64,000 nucleotides of DNA from CAYLUN01 sp964386865 (GTDB taxonomy: Bacteria; Verrucomicrobiota; Kiritimatiellia; RFP12; UBA1067), in assembly GCA_964386865.1 (NCBI GenBank), contig CAYLUN010000008.1, positions 58,464 through 122,463 on the forward strand. Direction: 5' to 3'. Both the position numbers and the translations under genes were made by a program. The notes under the pieces were generated by a model. That model was not told the DNA's origin. It did no database searches and worked only from the letters and a program-made list of their open reading frames with translations. This document shows positions 7,519 to 16,063 of the stretch, piece after piece (within the stretch, counting starts at the first letter, position 1; each line of letters opens with the position of its first letter).

Positions 7519-10500
7519 CTACCGCTTCTGCAGCTCCACGATGGCCCTCGCGAGCTTGTCGCGGTGTGCCTCGATCGTCGCGGGGTCGGTCGTGAAGCTC
7601 GTCAGTCCGGCCGAGACGTCGGCCGGCACCGTCAGCAGCGCCTCGTAGTTGGCCCGCGCGCGCGGGTCGAGCTTCGCGCCCTTCTCAGCGATCAGGCGGC
7701 GGAGCGCCACGAAGTACTCGTAGTCCTCGATCCCGTCGCGGAGCAGCTCCAGCCGCACCGAGTCGACCGGCCCGTCCAGCACCGGCGCGGCGGGCTTGCC
7801 GTCCGCAGCCGCGGGCGGCGGATACAGGAAGCGCCCGTCGCCGTTGCCCCACGCTTGCTTCGTGCCCGGCGCGAGCGCCGCGTCCGCCGTCCAGCTCATC
7901 GGGTCGAGGTAGGGGTTCTGCGGGCTCGCCTGCTCCGGGTAGGCCGTCCCGCTCGTCCAGTACACCGTCTCCCAGATCAGCACGCCCGTGACGCGCTCCG
8001 CCCACGTCTGCCACAGCCACACGCGCAGCTCGGTGCCCGGCTTGTCGATGAACTCCGTCGCATAGGGCGCCTTGGGCCCGCAGCAGACGTACCACCAGAA
8101 TTGGTCGCCCGCCGCCCGCCGCTCCGCCAGCCCCTCGACATTCAGCGAGGGCGTCAGCGGCACCCAGAGGCTTGGCCCGCCGACCAGTTCGTTCTCGACC
8201 TGCTCGGTCAGCATGCGCCGCAGCCCCGGCGCGTGCTTCTTGAGCTTGGCGAACCCGTTCATCACGTACGCGTAGTCCTTCGGGTCGGGCTCGTCGAACC
8301 AGTAGACGTAGGCCTTGTCCAGCCACCCCTTCTCGCGCAGATGGCTCTCGATGCCCTTCAGGTACTTGCCCAGGAGCGCGTCGTACTCGGGCGCGGCTTC
8401 CGGATAGCCGAGGAAGGTCGGCTCGCTCCGCCCCTGGAACGTGCCGCCGCCCAGCCCCTCGACGTGCATGACGAAGGTGTTGAAGTGGTAGTTCGTGAAG
8501 GCGCGCTCCAGGGCCGCGTCCCACGCCGCCCAGTCGAAGACCGGCTCGACGCGGCTGACGTCGAGCGGCTCGAACGCGCCGCCCTCGACCACCTCTCGCC
8601 CCGACCCCGCGTCGGTCACCGAGAGCGCGTCTACCCAGAGGCTCCCCGTCTCGACGCCGGGCTCCTGATACCCCGCCGCCCAGAGGGTGAAGGTGCAGGC
8701 TGCCGCCCCTTCCGGAAACTCCGTCACCGCGCGCTCGAACGCCTGCCAATCGGGCGTTCCGTCGACGCGGATGTCTGTGTTGTGGCCCGAAATCCACTCG
8801 CCGTTCGCGCGCTGGTAGTTGAGCGAGAAGAGGAAGGCGTGCGGCCGGTCCGTCCTGTGCTTGAAGGCGATCTTGAAGCCCTTTGGGGGAAGCGCCACCA
8901 CTCGCGGATACTTGGCGGCGCGGTTCTCCTTGTCGCTCTCGTCGAGGATCAGGAGCGAGCCCGACCCCTCCGCCCTCTCCTTCGCGTCAACGGCCCCGCC
9001 CTGCCACGGGCTGAGCCCTTTCCACGCCACCGTCCAGCCGTCCAGCGGCACCGGGTTGTAGGGCGAGATCCGATGCTCGGAGAGGCTCCGCAGGTACTTG
9101 TCGAGCAGCTCCCGCCGCTGCGCGGGCTCGGTCACGCCGTGGTAGCGCCACACCGTCTGCGGGCTGAAGCCAAACGAGGTCTCGCAGGTCGCCGCGTCCG
9201 GCAGCTCGAAGTCGTACACCTCCACGTTCAGCACCGTCGAGACCTTCACGCCCTCCGCCTCGACCGCCACCGTGCCGCGGTAGATGCCCGCCGGCAGCCC
9301 CTTGGGGGCCTTGACTCGGATCCAGTACGGCTGGCTGACGCCCGCCGCCAGGTGGAACGGCTGCGCCTGCGGCAGCAGCGGGTCCGGCCAGTCGGCCAGC
9401 ACGCCCGTCTTATCCGTGCGCTTGGCCACCGGCACGTAGCCGACTCGCAGAACCTCGACGTTCTCGCGCGGGATCTTGCTGCGCCCGTAGGCCAGCTCGG
9501 AGACCGTCACGGCCAGGTTCGAGAGCGCCTCGTTCGGCGCCACCACGAGTTGCGTCGCCTCCCACTCGTTGCGCGCCACACGCAGCGCGAGCGACTTGGC
9601 GATCGTGCGCGGCAGCATCCGGCTCTTGGGGATCTTCCAGCCCGAGGAGGCGCGCCACAGGTTCAGCTTGGGGTTATTCGCGGGGATCAGCTCGCCGTAC
9701 GCGTCGCTGAAGAACTCCGGCACGTGGAGCGACGTCCGCGCCGCGAAGGTGTTGCTGAGCGCAACCGTCATCTCCCACAGCCCCGTGCCGGGCACCTCGT
9801 AGGGCAGGCTCAGCTCGTAGGCGCCCGAGGCCGGCACGCTCACCTGCACGGCGTTTGTGCGCACCGCTTCGCCGGGCCTGGCGAAGAGCACGAGCCCCGG
9901 CGCCTCCCACGGCGCGGCTGCCGCGTTCTGCACACGCAGCGCCACGGCGTTGTTGCCGCCGGGCACCCCGTCACCGAGGCCCGTCACCTGGATGCTGACC
10001 CGCTTGCCGCGGCTCGCGGTCTCCACGTAGCGCGTGGAGCCTGCGACCGTGGCCGGCTCGCCGTCCACCGTGCCGCTAAACGCGTAGCCGTGCACCTGGA
10101 GGTCGCACGCGTCCTTCACCCCGCGCATCCGGACATAGACCGACTCGGCCGGAAAGAGCGCGGCGGGCAGCGCCAGCTTCAGGCAGCCGCTGTTGGTCAG
10201 CGCGCCCGCGTGCTGCCACTCCTTCGCGTCGGGCGAAACGTCGACCTGCAGCCGCCCCGACACGTAGTACCCGCAGTTCAGCTCCACCTCTCCCGACAGG
10301 ATCTTGCGGCCAGCAAGCGTGTGGCGGTAGGTCACCATGCCCGCCTCGCCGAAACACCAGCGTTCGGTGTTGAACGCGGCCGTGTGCCAGAGCAGCGGCC
10401 GGCTGTGGTTGCGGCACTCCGAGCCGAGCGGCGCGTCGAAGGTGTAGCGGGTTCCGTCGAGCTTCTCGCCCTCACCTAGCACCAGCTCGCCGAGCGAGGC

Positions 10501-11001
10501 GTGGATGGGCTCGACCGGCACCAGGCGCACCGCATCGAAGAACGCCTGGCCCTTCATCTGCCACTGGCCGAGGCGCAGCGGCACCGCCAGCAAGTCCTTG
10601 CGCACAGGCGTGGCGAACACGTGGCTGTAGAGCGACCACGCCTTGCCCGGAGCGCCGATGTCAACATTGGCGAAAGAAGGCCCGCAGACCACCGTGCCGC
10701 CGGCCACATCCACGCCCCTCGCCTGAAACGAGAGCCGGTAGACGTGCGCGGACAGGAAGTCGATCGGCTCAGCCGTCCGCCACGCGTTGTCGGCCTTGCC
10801 GTCGCCCTCCACCATCACGCACGCGGTGCCGTCCAGCCCGACCTCTTTCAGCCACGCTCCGGCGCCGCCCGACAGGCTCCAGCCCCGCGGCTCCTCCCCG
10901 CCCTTCTCGAAGTCTCCGTTGACCGGCAGATCGGCCTGGCCCAACGCACAGCCCGCGCCCCACGCGACCACCGCAAACACCCAGCACGCCAATCCCCTCA
11001 T
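7519..11001 (-). CDS. Large secreted DUF4091 (GH123-like) glycoside hydrolase
   Basis: The 1,160-residue exported protein starts with the signal peptide MRGLACWVFAVVAWGAGC and probable cleavage after ALGQA. The N-terminal third holds carbohydrate-binding-like beta-sandwich segments (LPVNGDFEKG; later a second segment around SLLILDESDKENRAAKYPRV). The C-terminal half has the DUF4091 pattern: a barrel with YVYWFDEPDPKDY, FWWYVCCGP, LRVWLWQTWAERVTGVLIWE and the terminal DGIEDYEYFVALRRLI. DUF4091 is related to GH123 N-acetylgalactosaminidases; EPD is a plausible catalytic acidic pair. Substrate unknown. An ATG at 11001 with an upstream AAAGGG is preferred to a GTG at 11022. Confidence 0.85.
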   Translation of the reverse strand: MRGLACWVFAVVAWGAGCALGQADLPVNGDFEKGGEEPRGWSLSGGAGAWLKEVGLDGTACVMVEGDGKADNAWRTAEPIDFLSAHVYRLSFQARGVDVAGGTVVCGPSFANVDIGAPGKAWSLYSHVFATPVRKDLLAVPLRLGQWQMKGQAFFDAVRLVPVEPIHASLGELVLGEGEKLDGTRYTFDAPLGSECRNHSRPLLWHTAAFNTERWCFGEAGMVTYRHTLAGRKILSGEVELNCGYYVSGRLQVDVSPDAKEWQHAGALTNSGCLKLALPAALFPAESVYVRMRGVKDACDLQVHGYAFSGTVDGEPATVAGSTRYVETASRGKRVSIQVTGLGDGVPGGNNAVALRVQNAAAAPWEAPGLVLFARPGEAVRTNAVQVSVPASGAYELSLPYEVPGTGLWEMTVALSNTFAARTSLHVPEFFSDAYGELIPANNPKLNLWRASSGWKIPKSRMLPRTIAKSLALRVARNEWEATQLVVAPNEALSNLAVTVSELAYGRSKIPRENVEVLRVGYVPVAKRTDKTGVLADWPDPLLPQAQPFHLAAGVSQPYWIRVKAPKGLPAGIYRGTVAVEAEGVKVSTVLNVEVYDFELPDAATCETSFGFSPQTVWRYHGVTEPAQRRELLDKYLRSLSEHRISPYNPVPLDGWTVAWKGLSPWQGGAVDAKERAEGSGSLLILDESDKENRAAKYPRVVALPPKGFKIAFKHRTDRPHAFLFSLNYQRANGEWISGHNTDIRVDGTPDWQAFERAVTEFPEGAAACTFTLWAAGYQEPGVETGSLWVDALSVTDAGSGREVVEGGAFEPLDVSRVEPVFDWAAWDAALERAFTNYHFNTFVMHVEGLGGGTFQGRSEPTFLGYPEAAPEYDALLGKYLKGIESHLREKGWLDKAYVYWFDEPDPKDYAYVMNGFAKLKKHAPGLRRMLTEQVENELVGGPSLWVPLTPSLNVEGLAERRAAGDQFWWYVCCGPKAPYATEFIDKPGTELRVWLWQTWAERVTGVLIWETVYWTSGTAYPEQASPQNPYLDPMSWTADAALAPGTKQAWGNGDGRFLYPPPAAADGKPAAPVLDGPVDSVRLELLRDGIEDYEYFVALRRLIAEKGAKLDPRARANYEALLTVPADVSAGLTSFTTDPATIEAHRDKLARAIVELQKR

Positions 11002-11060
11002 AGTCCCCGCCCTTTCGCTCACTTAACCTTGTCCGAAGTGTACCACGGGCAAAAGACCGC

Positions 11061-11090
11061 TGGCAAACGAAACCCCGCCGGGCGTATAAT
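11061..11090 (+). promoter_or_regulatory. Promoter of the L7/L12-like gene
   Basis: A perfect TATAAT at 11085-11090 stands 26 bases before the start codon, with TGGCAA (weak -35) 18 bases upstream of it. Confidence 0.55.
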
Positions 11091-11116
11091 GGGCGTAGCT
11101 GAAAGGAGACAAACCC

Positions 11117-11437
11117 ATGTTGGAGTTCTCGGACTACGCGATCATCGCTTCCATCGTCACGGTGTTCGCGGGCGGCAGCGCGGCTTTCGCGTCCCTGCGC
11201 CCTTCGGATGGCGCCCGCCTCGCTCGCGTGGAGCGAAAGCTCGACGCCCTCCTCCGTCAACTGAACATCCCGGTTGTCGACCCAGCCGGCCCGGAAGGCC
11301 TGTCCCAAGAGGTGCGAGAGATAGCGAACGACCCTGCCAATAAGATCCAGGCCATCAAGCTCCACCGTGAGCAGACCGGCGTGGGCCTGAAGGAGGCCAA
11401 GGACGCGGTGGAGGCGTACATGAGCCGCCGCTCGTGA
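11117..11437 (+). CDS. Membrane-anchored protein with ribosomal L7/L12 C-terminal-like domain
   Basis: The 106-residue protein has an N-terminal membrane helix (YAIIASIVTVFAGGSAAFA, residues ~7-25), a short charged alpha-helical linker (RLARVERKLDALLRQL), and a C-terminal segment NKIQAIKLHREQTGVGLKE, then AKDAVEAY, which matches the helix-turn-helix part of the bL12 C-terminal domain (KIxVIKxVRExTGLGLKEAK). The region before it in bL12 is missing, so only half the domain is present. Proteins of this layout are known as hypothetical L7/L12-CTD proteins; function unknown. AGGAG lies 9 bases before the ATG, with a TATAAT promoter upstream. Confidence 0.75.
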   Translation: MLEFSDYAIIASIVTVFAGGSAAFASLRPSDGARLARVERKLDALLRQLNIPVVDPAGPEGLSQEVREIANDPANKIQAIKLHREQTGVGLKEAKDAVEAYMSRRS

Positions 11438-11488
11438 GGCCACCTGTCTCGCCACACCGCTGAAACGGGTCGGCGACGCGGGGCCACG

Positions 11489-11530
11489 CCTCGAAGCTAG
11501 CTGCACACTTCTGGAAGTGTGCAATCGAGG
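11489..11530. terminator. Hairpin at converging gene ends
   Basis: TGCACACTT and AAGTGTGCA make a perfect 9-bp stem with a 4-base loop, enclosed by CCTCGA/TCGAGG. It lies between the converging L7/L12-like gene and serine hydrolase. It lacks T-runs, so a bidirectional terminator or a palindromic repeat are both possible. Confidence 0.45.
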
Positions 11531-11545
11531 ATGCGAGCCCGCACG

Positions 11546-12727
11546 TCACTGAGCGGCCCCCAGCTTGAAGGCCGCGGCGCTGAAGGCGCCCTGGGCGGCC
11601 GCGCCCTTGCCCGGATAGCCGTTGCGCACCTGCACGAGCCAGATCAACGCGAGGTGCCGGTCGGGATAGATGGTCATGTTGGTCGCCAGCGCGCCGCCGT
11701 GGCCGAAGGCGCCCTTGCCGTCCTGATCCACCGCGAAGCCGAGCCCGTACTTCTGGTTCGGCTGTCCCGTCTGGATCTTGCTCAGCTCGGCCAGCGCGCT
11801 TTCAGAGAGCAGCCGCCTGCCCTTGTACACGCCTTTGTTCAGCAGCATCTGGCAAAAGCACGCGAGATCCGCACCGGTCGAGAAGAGCCCACCGCCCGGC
11901 TCAGGATGGCGCCCCGGACGGTCGAGCGGCAGCCTCAGGTAGGGGATGCCGACCTCTCTCAAGCCGTTCGTCTCGGCGTTCGGCCCGTATGTTCTCGCGA
12001 GGCGCTCCACCTGCTGCGCCGAAGGGAAGAAGGTCGTGTCGCGCATACCGAGCGGATCGAACAGGCGGGCCTGCAGAAACTTCTCATAGGGCATGCCGCT
12101 CGCGATCTCAATGACGCGGCCGGCCGTGTCGATGCCCTCGTTGGAGTAGCGGTAGCCCTCGCCGGGCTGGAACTCGAGCGGGTTCATCGTGAAGCTCAGC
12201 ACCTGCTGATCCAGCGGCAGCGACGCGAGGTCGTCCATCAAAACCGGCGTGAGGAACGGCAGGCCCGAGGTGTGAGACAGCAGATGGCGGAGCGTGATGG
12301 GGCGGGCCTGCCTCTTCAGGACCATCGTGTCGTTCGTCCTCTTATCAACCACCCACAGGTTGCTCAGGTGCGGGATGTACGTGCTCACGGGATCGTCCAG
12401 CGACACCTTGCCCTCGTCCGCCAGCATCATGAAGGCGGCCGCGGTGATGGGCTTGGTCATCGAGGCTATCCAGAAGACCGCGTCCTCCCTCATCGCCTTC
12501 TGGCCCGCGACGTCCGCGCAGCCCACCGCGTCGTGGCTGAGCACGCCGTTCGTCCCCACCACCACCGCCACCGCGCCAGCCAGCCAGTTCGAGGCGACGT
12601 ACGGCTGCAGCGCCGCTTCGACGGGCGACGCGCCGGCGAGCACACTCCCGGCTGACGAGCGCGCCAGCAGGGCCAGCCCTGCCACAACCCATACGCAGCG
12701 ACGGATCCTCTGCCTCACCTCTCTCAT
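11546..12727 (-). CDS. Serine hydrolase of the beta-lactamase/class C family
   Basis: The 393-residue exported protein belongs to the penicillin-binding/esterase (Beta-lactamase, PF00144) fold. A basic N-terminus and hydrophobic segment (VWVVAGLALLARSSAGSVLA) give a signal peptide. The catalytic SMTK tetrad (SxxK) follows FWIA at about residue 94, YSN (YxN) lies at about 195, and the third motif is replaced by GHGG near residue 340, as in many esterase-like members. Such enzymes hydrolyse esters or peptides; the substrate cannot be told. ATG at 12727 with AGAGGGGG upstream. It is not evidence of drug resistance. Confidence 0.88.
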   Translation of the reverse strand: MREVRQRIRRCVWVVAGLALLARSSAGSVLAGASPVEAALQPYVASNWLAGAVAVVVGTNGVLSHDAVGCADVAGQKAMREDAVFWIASMTKPITAAAFMMLADEGKVSLDDPVSTYIPHLSNLWVVDKRTNDTMVLKRQARPITLRHLLSHTSGLPFLTPVLMDDLASLPLDQQVLSFTMNPLEFQPGEGYRYSNEGIDTAGRVIEIASGMPYEKFLQARLFDPLGMRDTTFFPSAQQVERLARTYGPNAETNGLREVGIPYLRLPLDRPGRHPEPGGGLFSTGADLACFCQMLLNKGVYKGRRLLSESALAELSKIQTGQPNQKYGLGFAVDQDGKGAFGHGGALATNMTIYPDRHLALIWLVQVRNGYPGKGAAAQGAFSAAAFKLGAAQ

Positions 12728-12829
12728 TCGGCATCCCCCTCTGCTTCCTATTACTCGACTCTTGTCCGGCCGCAACCGCCACCGTCAAGCAGCGTTGCGC
12801 AAGCCGCCTGTAGGCCCGCCAGGCGGGGC

Positions 12830-13357
12830 TCACACGCGCTTGTACTCGCACCAGACGAACGTCACCACCCCTATCCCCCAGAGCGCCGCAATGCACTGCC
12901 ACGGCGACGCCCCCACCGTCTGGGGCAATCCGATCTTGCCGAAGTCCTTCCAGCCCAGAACGGTCTTCTGGAGATACGGGTAGGCCTCGGCGTAGAGCGC
13001 CGCGCCCACGAGCATGCCCGCGATCACGAACAGCGCGGTCCACCGGCCCTCGCCCACCGCGCCCAGCGCCGTTCCCGGACAGTAGCCGGCCAGGGCCCAC
13101 CCGATGCCGAACAGCAGCCCGCCCAAGACGACGGCGCCCACGTTCATCGCCTTGTGGCTGTAAACGATCACGCCCTGGTCGGCCAACAGCTGCAGGCCGA
13201 CGGCCCCGACGAGGATCGCCGACAGCATGAACTTCACGATGGTCATATCCCGGAAGAGAAGCGCGCCCATCTGCCGTTCGAACCGCAGCACGCCGCCCTT
13301 CTGCAGCAGGAAGCCGAAAAGCGCCCCGGTGACGAGCCCCAGTGTCAGCTCATTCAT
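12830..13357 (-). CDS. YeeE/YedE family membrane protein (second half)
   Basis: The 175-residue protein has about five membrane helices and the conserved GYCPGTALGA motif (Cys at ~95) of the YeeE/YedE (TsuA-like) family, which moves thiosulfate or other sulfur compounds. In this cluster two half-length proteins correspond to the two halves of full-length TsuA-type transporters. The start overlaps the end of the other half by 8 bases, so they are co-translated and likely assemble. A CoA-disulfide reductase/rhodanese gene lies just upstream in the same direction. Confidence 0.85.
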   Translation of the reverse strand: MNELTLGLVTGALFGFLLQKGGVLRFERQMGALLFRDMTIVKFMLSAILVGAVGLQLLADQGVIVYSHKAMNVGAVVLGGLLFGIGWALAGYCPGTALGAVGEGRWTALFVIAGMLVGAALYAEAYPYLQKTVLGWKDFGKIGLPQTVGASPWQCIAALWGIGVVTFVWCEYKRV

Positions 13358-13898
13358 GACTGTCCACCTTTCCGTACAGCTGCCGCGCCATAAACACCCC
13401 GCCGGCGAAGAAGCAGGCGAAGGCGGCCAGCCCGCTCACCGACAGCTGCATCACCCCGCTGAGCCCGTGACCGCTCGGGCACCCGTCCGCCAGCCTAGCC
13501 CCGAACATCGCCACGACGCCACCCAGAAAGCCGCCGGCCACGCGCTTGGTCACGCTCGAGCCGAACCGCCTGCTCCACAGCGGCGGCACGGCCTCCCACT
13601 CGAACGCCCCGCCAGCTACGGCGCCCACCAGCGCGCCCAGGAAGATGCCGCACACCAGCATAAACTGCCAGTCGACCTTCACCTTCTCCTTTTGGAAATA
13701 CGCGTTCTTTTCAACCCGGCCTGGGCAGACCCGCTGCTCGACCAGCCCCGCGGCCCGCACATAGGTCGTCGAACATCCGATAAAGGCTGTCTTCTTCATG
13801 ATTTGGGTTGTCGCGTAGGCCGACCCGATGGCCAGCAGCCCCGCCAGCGCGCCCGCCACATACGGCCTCCAGCGCTGCCCCGAGTTCTTTCCAAACAT
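13350..13898 (-). CDS. YeeE/YedE family membrane protein (first half)
   Basis: The 182-residue protein has about four to five membrane helices and the signature GCPSGHGLSG (Cys at ~140). Further cysteines occur at FIGCSTTY and RVCPGR on a soluble loop. Known YeeE/YedE proteins pass thiosulfate along a row of cysteines; a like role in sulfur import is inferred. It is encoded 48 bases downstream of the CoA-disulfide reductase/rhodanese gene and overlaps its partner half. Confidence 0.85.
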   Translation of the reverse strand: MFGKNSGQRWRPYVAGALAGLLAIGSAYATTQIMKKTAFIGCSTTYVRAAGLVEQRVCPGRVEKNAYFQKEKVKVDWQFMLVCGIFLGALVGAVAGGAFEWEAVPPLWSRRFGSSVTKRVAGGFLGGVVAMFGARLADGCPSGHGLSGVMQLSVSGLAAFACFFAGGVFMARQLYGKVDSHE

Positions 13899-13946
13899 GA
13901 ACCACCTCGCTTTCCGTTTGTCTCTCGTGCCGGCTCACCGTAACGT

Positions 13947-15572
13947 CTACAGTGCCCGCCACGAGGTTATTCCGCCCGCCAGATTGAAGGCTTCAACGCC
14001 GCTCTGCCGCAGGATCCGCTCGGCCAGGTAGCCGCGCAGCCCGACGGCGCAGTAGGCCACGACCTTCCGGTCGCGCGGCAGCTCGCCCAGGCGCTTGCGC
14101 AGCTGTCCGAGCGGGATCGCCACCGCCCCGGGAATCGAGCCGGACTCGACCTCGGACGGCTCGCGCACGTCGAGCAGAAGCGCGCCTGCCGGCAGCGCGT
14201 CTGCGAAAACCTGATGCACCGTGCCGGACAGCACGTTGCCCGCCACGTACCCCGCGAAATTGACCGGATCCTTGGCGGATCCGAAGGGCGGCGCGTAGGC
14301 CAGCTCGAGCCGCTCGAGCGCGGCCACCGTGAGCCCCGCCTGCATCGCCGTGGCCAAGACGTCGATGCGCTTGTCCACGCCCTCGCCGCCCACGATCTGC
14401 GCGCCCAGGACGCGGCCGTCCCGGCTGAACAGCAGCTTGAGGTGCATCATCTGCGCGCCGGGGTAGTAGGTCGCGTGCGAGAAGGGGTGCAGATAGACCT
14501 TCTCGTATGCGGCGCCCGCACGCTTCAGCGCCTTCTCCGAAGCGCCGACGCTGGCGGCGGTCAGCCCGAAGACCTTCACGATCGAGGCGCCCCACGTGCC
14601 GCGGTAAGGCGCGACCGGCAGGCCCGCGAGCGCATCCGCCGCCAGCCGCCCCTGCTTGTTGGCCGGGCCCGCGAGCGGGATCTGCGTCAGAACGCCCAGC
14701 ACGGGGTCGGTCACCTGGACGGCGTCGCCCACCGCGTAGATGTCCGGATCGCTCGTGCGCATGGCGCCGTCTGTCACGATACCCCCGCGCTCGCCAATCG
14801 CGAGCCCCGCGTCACGAGCCAAGGCGCTGTTCGGCCTGACGCCGACCGACATCACAACCAGCTCCGTCTCGAGCGCCTCGCCGCCTTTGAGGTGAACGCG
14901 CAGCTGGCCCTTGAGGTCGCGCGAAAAGCGCTCCACCGCCGCGCCCAAGCGGAGCGCCACGCCGTTCTGCCCCAGCTCCTTGTGCAGCCACGCGGCCATC
15001 TCAGGATCGATCGCCGGCAGCACCTGCGGCAGCAGTTCCACCAGCGTCACCTCCACGCCTCGGTGGCGCAGGTTCTCGGCCGCCTCGAGCCCGATGAAGC
15101 CGCCGCCGACCACCACCGCACGCTTGACGTCCTCTTCGGCGCGGGCTTTGATCGCATCCATGTCGCCCATCGTCCAGAGCGTCATCACGTCGGGGTCGTC
15201 GGCGCCGGGAAGCGGCGGCCGCACGGGCGTGGAGCCCGTGGCCAAAAGCACCTTGTCGTACGTCTCCGTCACGGTCTCGCCGGTCACGACATTCAGGGCG
15301 CGCACCGTGCGCGCGGCGCGGTCGATCGAGACGACCTCATGCCGCAGGCGCAGGTCCACGGCCAGCCTCGCCTTGAAGCGCTCGGGCGTCATCACAAGCA
15401 ATTTGTCGCGCTCGGCGATCACGCCGCCCATGTGGTAGGGCAGCCCGCAATTCGCGAACGAGACATACTCGCCGCGCTCAAACAGCACGATCTCGGCCTT
15501 CTCGTCCAGCCGCCGCAGCCGCGCCGCCGCGCTCGCTCCACCTGCCACGCCGCCTATGATGACCACTTTCAT
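13947..15572 (-). CDS. CoA-disulfide reductase-like flavoprotein fused to rhodanese
   Basis: The 541-residue protein has an N-terminal FAD/NAD(P)H disulfide oxidoreductase (residues 1-~440): GGVAGGASAAARLRR for FAD, SFANCGLPYHMG with the single redox Cys of CoA-disulfide reductases, and GGGFIGLEAAENLR for NAD(P)H. Residues ~450-541 form a rhodanese domain with DVREPSEVESGSIPGA and the active loop YCAVGLRGY (CxxGxR). Such fusions reduce CoA-persulfide or polysulfide. A GTG precedes the ATG directly; I chose the ATG at 15572. Context: ArsR regulator upstream and YeeE/YedE transporter halves downstream, so a sulfane-sulfur uptake and reduction operon is inferred. Confidence 0.93.
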   Translation of the reverse strand: MKVVIIGGVAGGASAAARLRRLDEKAEIVLFERGEYVSFANCGLPYHMGGVIAERDKLLVMTPERFKARLAVDLRLRHEVVSIDRAARTVRALNVVTGETVTETYDKVLLATGSTPVRPPLPGADDPDVMTLWTMGDMDAIKARAEEDVKRAVVVGGGFIGLEAAENLRHRGVEVTLVELLPQVLPAIDPEMAAWLHKELGQNGVALRLGAAVERFSRDLKGQLRVHLKGGEALETELVVMSVGVRPNSALARDAGLAIGERGGIVTDGAMRTSDPDIYAVGDAVQVTDPVLGVLTQIPLAGPANKQGRLAADALAGLPVAPYRGTWGASIVKVFGLTAASVGASEKALKRAGAAYEKVYLHPFSHATYYPGAQMMHLKLLFSRDGRVLGAQIVGGEGVDKRIDVLATAMQAGLTVAALERLELAYAPPFGSAKDPVNFAGYVAGNVLSGTVHQVFADALPAGALLLDVREPSEVESGSIPGAVAIPLGQLRKRLGELPRDRKVVAYCAVGLRGYLAERILRQSGVEAFNLAGGITSWRAL

Positions 15573-15663
15573 CACTGAGTCCCTTTCCCTCTCCCGTTCG
15601 CCGCCCGCACCCGCGCCGCGCCATCGGAAAGCGGCGGCGCCCCGCGTCCGCAGCCGGCAGGCC

Positions 15664-15987
15664 CTAGCCCCGCTCCGTGAGCACTTCGGTCAGATGCCGC
15701 CGAAGGCAGGTGAACAGTTTGAGGAAGTCCGTGTTGCGGATCCAGCAGTACTTTGTCGTCCCTGCCTTGCGCGTGGCCACCAGCCCCTGGTCGACCAGCA
15801 GCTTGAGCTGCAGCGAAAGCGTCGATTGCGCGCAGCCGAGTCGCTCCTGCACCTGCGAGCAGGTCCGCTCGCCTTCAGCCAGCTCCTGCATGATCGCCAT
15901 GCGCAAGGGATGGGCCAGCGCCTGTATCACGCGCGCCCCGCGCGTCATCTGCTCAGCCGTCAGCGCAGCGTTCTCGTCTCTTTTCAT
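15664..15987 (-). CDS. ArsR-family transcriptional regulator
   Basis: The 107-residue winged-helix regulator has the ArsR core: RVIQALAHPLRMAIMQELAEG, then CSQVQERLGCAQSTLSLQLK as the recognition helix, and a wing LVATRKAGTTKYCWI. Four cysteines (ERTC, LGC, KYC, FTC) make metal or thiol/persulfide sensing possible. Its position before a CoA-disulfide reductase/rhodanese and YeeE/YedE genes favours persulfide sensing, but it lacks an exact match to the BigR/SqrR cysteine spacing I know. An ATG at 16017 is an alternative start adding ten residues; neither start has a clear ribosome site. Confidence 0.85.
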   Translation of the reverse strand: MKRDENAALTAEQMTRGARVIQALAHPLRMAIMQELAEGERTCSQVQERLGCAQSTLSLQLKLLVDQGLVATRKAGTTKYCWIRNTDFLKLFTCLRRHLTEVLTERG

Positions 15988-16021
15988 GTCTCGAAGGCTA
16001 GCACATGCGCCATTCATCCGT

Positions 16022-16049
16022 CAATCAACATATTTCGATTTACTGATTG
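16022..16049 (-). promoter_or_regulatory. Candidate ArsR operator/promoter region
   Basis: An unusually AT-rich stretch ahead of the arsR-like gene holds CAATCA and TGATTG in inverted orientation, 16 bases apart. ArsR-family operators are typically AT-rich imperfect palindromes over the promoter, so autoregulation is plausible. Confidence 0.35.
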
Positions 16050-16063
16050 TTCGACGCCCCCGC

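Noticed and set aside
7564..10479. 971-codon open frame on the plus strand
   Set aside because: It is the antisense of the DUF4091 gene, Arg/His/Pro-rich, with no family motif; a shadow of high-GC codon use.
11546..12727. Antibiotic-resistance beta-lactamase
   Set aside because: Only the general serine beta-lactamase fold is present; the third motif is changed to GHGG as in esterase-like members.
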